This document shows, one piece after another, positions 1 to 6,162 of a stretch of 12,266 nucleotides of DNA. Position 1 is the stretch's first letter. Every line of letters begins with the position of its first letter. The position numbers and the translations under genes were made by a program. The stretch covers positions 1 through 12,266 of the forward strand of contig CAMLCX010000100.1 in assembly GCA_946478635.1 (NCBI GenBank), read 5' to 3'. Under the pieces are notes generated by a model that was given only the letters and a program-made list of their open reading frames with translations, ran no database searches and was not told the origin of the DNA. This DNA comes from an uncultured Pseudomonadota bacterium (GTDB lineage Bacteria > Desulfobacterota_B > Binatia > UBA9968).

Positions 1-49
1 ACAACGCGCGTTGACTCCAAGACGCGCCGATCCCAAGCTCTCTTTACAG

Positions 50-610
50 TTACGGCGTAGAACGTACCGCCGGACGTTCGAGCAGCCGCTCCATCCACGA
101 TTTCACATTCGGCAAATCATCACCGATAGTGGTCTGGTAGCGCTGCAAACGACAGAAAAAAGGGATGTAGGTAATGTCGGCGAGCGAATAGTTGCCGGCA
201 ATAAATTGGCGATCGCGCATTTCCTTATCCAGATTTTCGAGATAGCCGCGCAGCCGCTCTTTCGATTTCTCCACTTCGTGATCGTGGGCGATGTAACCCG
301 CGGCCGCTTGCAGGCGCGTGTTGCAGTAATCGATCCAGATGCGGGCGCGCGAGCGCTGCACCGGGTCGCTGGGCATGAGCGGCGCGTGGGGATATTTCTC
401 TTCAAGATATTCATTGATGATCGCCGATTCGTAGATGACCGCTTCCCCGTCGACCAGCACGGGAACTTTGCCGTAAGGATTCAGCTCCAATAGGTCCTTT
501 GGCTTATTGGAGAGATCGCACTCGATGAGTTGATGGGGAATTTTCTTTTCTGCCAGGACAATCCTTGTCCTGTGGGCGTAGGGTCAGGGTTGGTAGGAGT
601 AGAGTTTCAT
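50..610 (-). CDS. Selenocysteine-containing glutathione S-transferase-like protein (TGA at codon 9)
   Basis: Predicted GST-like enzyme of 186 residues if the in-frame TGA (584-586) is read as selenocysteine. The frame starts MKLYSYQP, then U (TGA), then PYAHRTRIVLAEK, and runs on without a break through NPYGKVPVLVDG (cis-Pro loop) and YESAIINEYLEE (glutathione-binding Glu-Ser) into an alpha-helical C-terminal domain. The TGA sits where omega-, DHAR- and related GSTs have the nucleophilic Cys of CPxAxR. The start is firm: ATG 610-608 overlaps the upstream thioesterase stop as ATGA, with GGGGAG a few bases before it. Thioredoxin-fold homology lies on both sides of the TGA, which argues against a downstream start at codon 41 (TTG, 488-490); that would remove the active site. 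Likely cytosolic and thiol/selenol-dependent (thioltransferase, deglutathionylation or conjugation); substrate unknown. Other explanations are a pseudogene or a sequencing error turning TGC or TGT into TGA; the SECIS-like hairpin makes these less likely. Confidence 0.85.
554..572 (-). promoter_or_regulatory. Predicted bacterial SECIS hairpin
   Basis: On the minus strand, CAGGACA-AGGAT-TGTCCTG forms a perfect 7-bp stem with a 5-nt loop. Eighteen nucleotides separate the TGA from the loop, and G is the second loop base. Bacterial SECIS elements sit immediately 3' of the UGA inside the coding region, with a small apical loop carrying a G in its first two positions some 16-37 nt after the UGA. 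The hairpin meets that description. It would bind SelB with selenocysteinyl-tRNA. I did not compute folding energy or compare it with relatives. Confidence 0.75.
584..586 (-). other. In-frame TGA, predicted selenocysteine codon
   Basis: The minus strand reads CAA CCC TGA CCC TAC GCC. The TGA replaces the Cys codon of the GST active-site motif CPYAHR. The thioesterase upstream, the bicupin and the binding-protein gene in this window all end on TGA as a normal stop, so the whole genome has not reassigned TGA. A specific recoding signal is present just downstream. Confidence 0.78.
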
Positions 611-1002
611 AAGGCTCCCCTTTCTTTTGAATTGGCGCCGCCAAAGCCGTTTGTATTGATTACCGCTCTTCGATGGGTTCCTTCGCCTATCTTTACGCCT
701 TGATCGTTGGTCGCGGAAACCGAGTAGCGCAGTTTTTTGCCCGCCACGTCGAGCAGCTCGGCGGTCACCGTGACTCTCTGGCCGATCTTTGTCGGCGCCA
801 TATGCCGGACGTCGACGTGAATCCCGACGGTCTGCTCGTTTTGTTCGAGATAGGGCTCGGTCAGGTCGACGCAGGTTCTTTCCATCAGACCGATCATGGC
901 GGGGGTCGAGAAAACATCCGCTTTTAGCTGACTCGCGCGCATTGCGAGGGTCGTCTCGTAGGTTTGCGTGCGCGTAATTCCCGGCGCGACTTGTTTCCCC
1001 AT
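607..1002 (-). CDS. FlK-like hotdog-fold acyl-CoA thioesterase
   Basis: A 131-residue protein that resembles fluoroacetyl-CoA thioesterase FlK along its length: GLMERTCV near residues 38-45, EPYLEQNE at 49-56, and VTVTAELLDV followed by GEGTHRRAVI. Thr33, Glu41, Gly60, His67 and Arg111 match FlK Thr42, Glu50, Gly69, His76 and Arg120 with a constant offset of nine. The catalytic triad spacing is therefore fully kept. The family hydrolyses acyl-CoA thioesters in the cytosol; whether this one prefers fluoroacetyl-CoA cannot be told from sequence. ATG 1002 was chosen because it fits FlK length, though its ribosome site is weak and an upstream ATG at 1044 is possible. The stop codon overlaps the GST start (ATGA), implying translational coupling and one transcript, perhaps from a promoter in the 1003-1121 gap that it shares divergently with the bicupin. 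Confidence 0.85.
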   Translation of the reverse strand: MGKQVAPGITRTQTYETTLAMRASQLKADVFSTPAMIGLMERTCVDLTEPYLEQNEQTVGIHVDVRHMAPTKIGQRVTVTAELLDVAGKKLRYSVSATNDQGVKIGEGTHRRAVINTNGFGGANSKERGAL

Positions 1003-1121
1003 GCCGCAACTATACGAGAGATAGCGAGCATGAAGCAATAGCATGGGGCTGTCGCCGAACCGTGTGACCGTGTCGGATTTTAGTGCTATGAGAGGGACAG
1101 CGCAAAGGAGATCGCGCCGAT

Positions 1122-2162
1122 ATGCTTTTACCGTTTCGCGAACATCTCGATTTCGGGCCGACGCCCTACGATCTCCTGCAGACCGACGAAGGTATTCCCA
1201 TTGTGAAAGGCAACGTCGTGAGCGACGTGACGACATTGGAACTCGGTCCATGGAAACGCATGGGAGCCGCCGGCTGTTATCTCAATCTTTCCAATCAGCA
1301 GCAGACCGACGCCTACGTGTGCGAAATCGCGCCCGGCAGCGAGACTCTACCGCAGCGTCATCTTTTCGAGGAAATTATTTATGTGGCCAAAGGCCGCGGC
1401 GCCACCTCGATCTGGCAGGACGGCACGGGTAAAGTCACTTTCGAGTGGGGACCGGGCGCGATCTTCGCGGTACCGCTTAATTCCGCCTACATTCACTATA
1501 ACGGCTCGCGCGACGAGGCGGTCCGTCTATTCGCCGGCACTACCTGCCCGCGCATGATCAACATTTTCCACAATCAGGAATTTATTTTCCGCAATCCGTT
1601 CAACTTCCGTGATCGCTTTCACCAGGGCGACGATTTTCTTCGCTTCAACAAGCATATGACCGATCGCTACTGGGAGACCAATCTGGTCCCCGACGTGAAT
1701 CAATTCCCGCTCGATGACTTTCCGATGAAGGGCGAGGGCGTGAAGCACATGCGCTTCACTTTGGCGGATACGACCTATGGCTGCCACGTTTCGGAGTTTC
1801 CGCCCGGCTGCCGGAGCACCTTCCACCGCCACGGCCCGGGGGCGGTCATCATCATCACCCAGGGCGAAGGCTACGTGATGCTGTGGAAGGACGGCGAGGA
1901 GCGCAAGCGCTACGAGTTCCAGGTGGGGACGGTCTATTCGCCCGACGATCTCATGTGGCATGGCCACTTCAATACCGGCGACGGCACCATGCGCCATTTC
2001 GCCATGCGCGGCGACAGTCCCAAATACAGCCACGACCGGTTTCGCAATCCGCTCTGGACGATGATTCCGATGGAGGACGAAACACCGGAGATTCAACAGG
2101 AGTATGTTCAGGTACTCAAGGGAAAGGGCGTCAAAGCCGCTGTCTCCGTGGTCGAAGATTGA
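1122..2162 (+). CDS. Two-domain cupin (bicupin) protein
   Basis: A 346-residue cytosolic protein with two cupin barrels. The first has PGSETLPQRHLFEE, Y87 and GRG (residues 71-93; likely ligands His80 and Glu83/84, with His125 later). The second has PPGCRSTFHRH at 227-237, QGEG at 247-250 and MWHGH at 278-282 (His235, His237, His280 or His282). The Glu usual in cupin motif 1 is missing from the second barrel, where Ala/Val occupy its place, so metal binding may be altered there. Members with this layout are annotated loosely as gentisate dioxygenase-like or simply cupin; no exact reaction can be assigned. AAGGAG lies 11 nt before the ATG. It is first in an apparent operon with an amidohydrolase (52-nt gap) and a binding protein, which suggests a role in catabolism of a small organic acid. 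Confidence 0.85.
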   Translation: MLLPFREHLDFGPTPYDLLQTDEGIPIVKGNVVSDVTTLELGPWKRMGAAGCYLNLSNQQQTDAYVCEIAPGSETLPQRHLFEEIIYVAKGRGATSIWQDGTGKVTFEWGPGAIFAVPLNSAYIHYNGSRDEAVRLFAGTTCPRMINIFHNQEFIFRNPFNFRDRFHQGDDFLRFNKHMTDRYWETNLVPDVNQFPLDDFPMKGEGVKHMRFTLADTTYGCHVSEFPPGCRSTFHRHGPGAVIIITQGEGYVMLWKDGEERKRYEFQVGTVYSPDDLMWHGHFNTGDGTMRHFAMRGDSPKYSHDRFRNPLWTMIPMEDETPEIQQEYVQVLKGKGVKAAVSVVED

Positions 2163-2214
2163 CAGTCGTGACGCGTGATCGATATATGCAATTGGAATCA
2201 GGGAGGATGTCAAG

Positions 2215-3255
2215 ATGAATTGTCCGGTGATCGATGCCGATGGCCATGTTTTGGAAAAGGAAAAATATATCCGCAAGTATCTCGAAGCCCCTTGGGATAA
2301 GCGCTCCACCGCGCTGCGCACCCGCGACCAGCCCTGGGATGCCAATCTCTTCGACAGCTTTGATATGGCCGTGCGCTGGGAAGATCTGAGCCCCGGGGAG
2401 CAGATCGATGAATGGCACGCGATCATGGAACGTGAGGGCATGCAGTACGCCATTTGCTTCCCCACAGGCTCCGGCAACGTGTCGAAAATCCAGGAGTTGC
2501 CGTTCCAACTCGCGGTGGCGCGCGCCTGCAACACCCACTTCGCCAAGGAGTTCAACGCGCTCTCCGATCGGGTGAGCTGCGTTGGTGTTTTGCCTTTGCG
2601 CGATCCGCAAGCGGCGGCCGCAGAACTGCGGCGCGGCGTGACCGAGCTCGGCTTGAAGGGCTTTGAAATCCTGCCCATGGGCCTACCCATGGCCTTGGGC
2701 AGCACGTTTTACGATCCGGTCTATGCCGAGGCGGAAAAGTTGGGCGCGGTCATCGGCATCCACGGCTCGCGCAGCAACTCGCACGAGATCGGCGCCGCAA
2801 ACCTGTCCACGTTCGCGGAAGTGCACTCCTACGCTTTCACCGTCGGGCTGCTGCTGCAATTTACCCACGTGGTCTGCCAGGGATTGCCGGTGCGCTTCCC
2901 GAATCTCAAGCTGGCGTTCCTGGAGATCGGCGCGACCTGGCTGCCTTATTATTTGGACCGCTTGGACGAACACTGGGAAAAGCGCGCCAAACATGAAATG
3001 CCGCTGCTCAAAGAAAAACCGAGCGATCTGGTGCGCAAATCGAAGATGTATTTCAGCCTGGAGTCCGGCGAGTCGCTGCTGCCCGAGTCGATCAACTATC
3101 TCGGCGCCGAGCATTTCCTCTACGCCTCGGACATTCCGCACTGGGACAACGAGTTCCCGGGCAATTTGCACGCGCTGCGCAATCATCCGCGCATCTCCGA
3201 CGCCGACAAGGAAAAGATTCTCTACAGCAATGCGAAGGCGCTTTTTGGCTTGTGA
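2215..3255 (+). CDS. Amidohydrolase 2 (ACMSD-type) metal-dependent hydrolase or decarboxylase
   Basis: A 346-residue TIM-barrel enzyme of the amidohydrolase-related (ACMSD) family, which hydrolyses or decarboxylates small, often aromatic, acids. The N-terminal metal motif IDADGH has Asp9 and His11. GIHGS gives His183, FLEIGA gives Glu238, and YASDIPHWD gives Asp306, the expected C-terminal metal ligand. A good ribosome site (GGGAGG, 8-9 nt spacing) precedes the ATG. It stands between the bicupin and the substrate-binding protein with short gaps, so the three are probably co-transcribed. Its C-terminal half shares PLLKxKPS and YASDxxHWDxEFP with the convergent gene at 4395-5537, so the two are paralogues of one branch. 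Substrate unknown. Confidence 0.88.
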   Translation: MNCPVIDADGHVLEKEKYIRKYLEAPWDKRSTALRTRDQPWDANLFDSFDMAVRWEDLSPGEQIDEWHAIMEREGMQYAICFPTGSGNVSKIQELPFQLAVARACNTHFAKEFNALSDRVSCVGVLPLRDPQAAAAELRRGVTELGLKGFEILPMGLPMALGSTFYDPVYAEAEKLGAVIGIHGSRSNSHEIGAANLSTFAEVHSYAFTVGLLLQFTHVVCQGLPVRFPNLKLAFLEIGATWLPYYLDRLDEHWEKRAKHEMPLLKEKPSDLVRKSKMYFSLESGESLLPESINYLGAEHFLYASDIPHWDNEFPGNLHALRNHPRISDADKEKILYSNAKALFGL

Positions 3256-3288
3256 GAACCTTGCGCGCTGGGGGGCCGAGGACCGAGT

Positions 3289-4305
3289 ATGAACCCAATC
3301 TCGAAAACAGTTCGTCACATAACTAGCGCGGTCTTGGCCTTGCTGGCGTGTTTGTCGCTGCCAGGTGCACCTGGGGCGGCGGACAAGCTCGTGGCGCTCT
3401 ATTCCGCCCACGCCGTGCCGTACGCGATGCCCTGGGTCGCGGAAGAGTTGGGGCTGTTCAAGAAACACGATATCGATTTTGATTTCGTGTACATTCCGTC
3501 TTCGTCGACCGCTACGGCGGCGATTCTCGGCGGCAACGTGGAAGTCGGCCTGTTGGGCGGCGTCGGAATCGTCAACGCCTATGTCAGCGGCGCCACGGAT
3601 TTGGTGTTCATCGGCAGCATCAAGAACGTGATGACCCAAAGCGTGCTGGCCAAACCGGAGATCACCAGGCTCGAACAGCTCAAAGGAAAAAGAATCGGCG
3701 TCACCCGCATTGGCAGCAATACCCACTATTTCACCGTGCAGGCCTTTCGCCGCGCGGGGATGAATCCCGAGCGCGATATCACCTTCATTCAGACCGGCGG
3801 CGAGGCCGAGACCGTAGGCGCGCTCATGTCCGGCCGCATCGATGCGGCGACCTTGCTGCCTCCGAGCGACGGCAAAGCGATCGCTCTCGGATTTCGCTAT
3901 GTGGTTTTCGGCCCCGATATCGGCATTCCCTATGCGGCGTCCACCATCGCGACCCGTCGCTCGGTGATCGCAAAACGCGGCCCCGTCGTCGGCCGTTTCA
4001 TGCGCGCCATGGCCGAGGCGTCCAAAGCGATGCATCGCGATCGGGAGATCGTTTATCGGGTGATGCAGAAAAAACTACGTATAAGCGATCGGAAAGTCTT
4101 GGACGATAGTTATTCGATCGAGATGAAGGTTATGGAGCCGCGCCTGGAGCTCAAGGCGCCGGCGATCCAGCCGATGATCGAGGAAGTGGCCAGGACCAAT
4201 GCGCGCGCCAATGACGTCAAACCGCAGGACCTTATGGACCGGCGCTATCTGGCAGAGATGGAAAGCAGCGGGTTTTTTAGCCAGCTGTGGGGCGACAAGC
4301 GTTGA
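3289..4305 (+). CDS. ABC transporter substrate-binding protein, NMT1/THI5-TauA type
   Basis: A 338-residue exported protein. Residues 1-30 form a Sec signal: basic start, hydrophobic VLALLACLSL core, and an APGA-AD cleavage site. A lipidation site at Cys21 (LLAC) is possible but imperfect. The mature part follows the SsuA/TauA/THI5-like binding fold: AMPWVAEELGLFKKHDIDFD near 46-65, GGNVEVGLLGG near 81-91, and QLKGKRIGVTRIGSNTHY near 130-147. It would capture a small organic ligand in the periplasm; the class covers pyrimidines, sulfonates, nitrate and aromatics. GAGGA lies 6 nt before the ATG. It starts 33 nt after the amidohydrolase, as the last gene of the apparent operon. No permease or ATPase gene is adjacent, so transport partners must be elsewhere. 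Confidence 0.87.
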   Translation: MNPISKTVRHITSAVLALLACLSLPGAPGAADKLVALYSAHAVPYAMPWVAEELGLFKKHDIDFDFVYIPSSSTATAAILGGNVEVGLLGGVGIVNAYVSGATDLVFIGSIKNVMTQSVLAKPEITRLEQLKGKRIGVTRIGSNTHYFTVQAFRRAGMNPERDITFIQTGGEAETVGALMSGRIDAATLLPPSDGKAIALGFRYVVFGPDIGIPYAASTIATRRSVIAKRGPVVGRFMRAMAEASKAMHRDREIVYRVMQKKLRISDRKVLDDSYSIEMKVMEPRLELKAPAIQPMIEEVARTNARANDVKPQDLMDRRYLAEMESSGFFSQLWGDKR

Positions 4306-4320
4306 GTGGGTTTCGAGGAG

Positions 4321-4378
4321 CGAGGATTGAGAATCGCGGATCGATAATGCGATCCGTTATCGTCCATCCCCATCCTCG
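4321..4378. terminator. Nested inverted repeats between convergent genes, possible bidirectional terminator
   Basis: Between the convergent binding-protein and amidohydrolase genes, CGAGGAT (4321-4327) pairs with ATCCTCG (4372-4378). Inside it, CGGATCG (4337-4343) pairs with CGATCCG (4350-4356) around an ATAATG loop. The position suits a two-way transcription stop. There is no clear T-run on either side, so intrinsic termination is uncertain. Confidence 0.4.
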
Positions 4379-4394
4379 ATCCTTCGGTTCCATG

Positions 4395-5537
4395 TCAGCG
4401 CACGGGTAAATCATCTTCCTTCAGATTAAACCAGCCGCGCGCGTTCTCGCCGAGCACGTGGCGCAGCTGATCCTCGCTCATGCCGGGAATTTTTCTGACT
4501 TCGCGCACGGAATCCGGAAATTCCGAATCCCAATGGCGGTAATCCGAAGCGTACATGACCTGGGTAATGCCAATGGTGTCGAGAACGTAGGGCAAGATGG
4601 CTTCCTCGGGCTCGCAAGTGAAAGCTACCTGAGAGCTCTTTATGATTTCCGACGGTTTGCGTTTCAGCAGCGGCCATTGCGGCCGGAGCTTGTGGAAGTG
4701 CTCGTCCATGCGTTCCGCCCAAAACGGCAGCCAGCCGCATGCGCCTTCCATGAAAGCTACTTTTAATTTGGGATAGCGGTCGAACACGCCCTCGCCGATC
4801 ATGTGCATGAGCGCGATCATCAGCTCGAAGGGAAACGCCGTCATGTGCACGTAGCTGTATTTTTCCATGCGCTCGCTGCCGGCGCCCATCACTCCCCAAA
4901 CGCCGAACTGGCCGTCGTGCTCGGTTTGCGGGTGAACCGAAAGCGGCATGCCGATTTCCTGCGCCGCGGCGTAAACCGGATCGAACATGCGGTGGCCGAG
5001 ATTGATGCCGTAGACATTGGTCGGCAGCATGGCGGTCACGATGGAACGATGCTGGGCCAGGTACTCAAGTTCCTTAACCGCCGCGGCCGGATCTTGCACG
5101 GGGATGAGGCCGACGCCTTTCAAGCGTTTCGGATCGGGTGCTAGATATTCTTCGACCAGCCAGCGATTGACGGCATGGCATACCGCGGCGGCCAAGGGTT
5201 TATCCGCCATGCCGTTGACCATCAAGGCGATGGAGGTGCCGAAAATGATGGCGACGTCGATGCCTTCTTCGTCCATGTCGGGCAGGCGCTTCAAGGGGTC
5301 CGTCATGCCCGGGCGGCTGCGCTCAATATGCGGCGCGAAAACCTGGCCACGATCCGCGCCGCCGCCCCAGCGGCGTCTTCCCGCGAGCCTGCCTTCGACC
5401 ATCAAGTGCGAATAGCCGGAACTGTCGGTGACGCGATTGGGCGCGAGGTGGGCGAGTTCTTTCGGCATCCACTTCCCAAGCTCGGTGTCCGGTTCGTAAC
5501 AATGGCCGTCGGCATCGATCACTAAGTCTCTCGTCAT
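4395..5537 (-). CDS. Amidohydrolase 2 (ACMSD-type) metal-dependent hydrolase or decarboxylase, second copy
   Basis: A 380-residue TIM-barrel enzyme of the same family as the gene at 2215-3255. VIDADGH supplies Asp8/Asp10/His12, LSVHPQ gives His202, AFMEGA gives Glu264, and YASDYRHWD gives Asp332. All metal-site positions are present, so it should be active as a hydrolase or decarboxylase of a small acid; substrate unknown. ATG 5537 is preferred over an in-frame TTG 15 nt upstream because the ribosome site GGAGGA lies between them and would be translated if TTG were used. It is transcribed towards the plus-strand operon and divergently from the small secreted protein at 5705. It carries an insertion relative to its paralogue, including a Gly/Arg-rich GRRRWGGGADRG stretch near residues 53-64. 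Confidence 0.88.
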   Translation of the reverse strand: MTRDLVIDADGHCYEPDTELGKWMPKELAHLAPNRVTDSSGYSHLMVEGRLAGRRRWGGGADRGQVFAPHIERSRPGMTDPLKRLPDMDEEGIDVAIIFGTSIALMVNGMADKPLAAAVCHAVNRWLVEEYLAPDPKRLKGVGLIPVQDPAAAVKELEYLAQHRSIVTAMLPTNVYGINLGHRMFDPVYAAAQEIGMPLSVHPQTEHDGQFGVWGVMGAGSERMEKYSYVHMTAFPFELMIALMHMIGEGVFDRYPKLKVAFMEGACGWLPFWAERMDEHFHKLRPQWPLLKRKPSEIIKSSQVAFTCEPEEAILPYVLDTIGITQVMYASDYRHWDSEFPDSVREVRKIPGMSEDQLRHVLGENARGWFNLKEDDLPVR

Positions 5538-5606
5538 AATTCCTCCAGTCAACGATTTGTCTTCTTCCTATTAGGGTTGCGGGCCGATTGCAACAATTTG
5601 CACAAC

Positions 5607-5636
5607 TTGTCGAGCGCACGACAGGACGGGTATAAT
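5607..5636 (+). promoter_or_regulatory. Sigma70-like promoter for the small secreted protein
   Basis: TTGTCG (5607-5612) and a perfect TATAAT (5631-5636) are separated by 18 nt. They stand about 70 nt before the ATG of the gene at 5705, giving a leader of roughly 60 nt. This is the closest match to a housekeeping promoter that I found in the window. Confidence 0.6.
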
Positions 5637-5704
5637 TTGCAGCGCGCCGCATGATCGATGATGACGGTGTTCCCAGGATCGAAAAGTGATCGACGGAGGC
5701 CTCA

Positions 5705-6160
5705 ATGAAATGGTTTGTCTTGGTTTGGTTCTTGATCGCGGCAACCGCGCAGTCGGCGGATGCGAACTGGCTGCTTTGGAAACATAGCCTCGTCATCCGA
5801 AGAATAGAGGGAACTCCCCGGGGTCTTAGTCCTGAAGGCAATGTCGATAAGTGGGATTTGCTCAACGCCGTCGATGTCCGAAAAGAATGTCTATCCGCTT
5901 TGAAGGCTGAACAAAAGAAAATCGTTGACAGCTTGGCGGCAGCTTATCCGGGCGAGATGGTCTCTCAAGCGATGCTGGCCGACGGCATCAGCGCTACGGT
6001 GTCGGCCGGCGCCGAAAAGAAGACAAGCGGGATCTCGGTGAAAACAACTCAATTGTACTACGAATACACTTTGTGGTGTCTGCCCGCGGCCGTCGATCCA
6101 AAATGGACGCGCCCGCAGACGCAGCCACCGGCGCCAACGCAAACCGAAAAAAGTAAATGA
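5705..6160 (+). CDS. Small secreted protein of unknown function
   Basis: A 151-residue protein with a short N-terminal signal peptide (MKWFVLVWFLIAATAQSADA, likely cut before Asn21). GGAGG lies 5 nt before the ATG. The mature part has only two cysteines, Cys62 in RKECLSAL and Cys125 in YTLWCLPAAVDP, which could form a disulfide in the periplasm, and a Pro/Gln/Thr-rich tail from about residue 137. I do not recognise a domain. A C-terminal CLPxxVDP motif is, from memory, common in short uncharacterised proteins of delta-proteobacteria and similar lineages. It ends 2 nt from the convergent lipoprotein gene, and it has its own promoter. Confidence 0.75.
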   Translation: MKWFVLVWFLIAATAQSADANWLLWKHSLVIRRIEGTPRGLSPEGNVDKWDLLNAVDVRKECLSALKAEQKKIVDSLAAAYPGEMVSQAMLADGISATVSAGAEKKTSGISVKTTQLYYEYTLWCLPAAVDPKWTRPQTQPPAPTQTEKSK

Positions 6161-6162
6161 CG

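Noticed and set aside
2..13. Palindrome CAACGCGCGTTG at the window start
   Set aside because: A 12-nt CG-rich palindrome is easily found by chance, and the surrounding sequence is cut off.
50..490. A shorter GST gene starting at TTG 490, downstream of the TGA
   Set aside because: It would lack the first beta strand, helix and active-site residue of the thioredoxin fold, has no ribosome site, and ignores the ATGA-coupled start at 610.
1527..2705. Minus-strand open frame of 392 codons across the bicupin and amidohydrolase
   Set aside because: It has no recognisable motif and crosses the gap between two well-supported plus-strand genes; it is antisense to them.
2683..4035. Long open frame on the minus strand (450 codons)
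   Set aside because: It lies opposite the amidohydrolase and binding-protein genes, is rich in Arg, His and Gly as expected of an antisense frame in GC-rich DNA, and shows no domain. The plus-strand genes have clear family motifs.
5550..5600. Promoter for the minus-strand amidohydrolase (TTGTTG, 17 nt, TAATAG)
   Set aside because: The -10 box matches the consensus poorly, so I do not list it as a feature.
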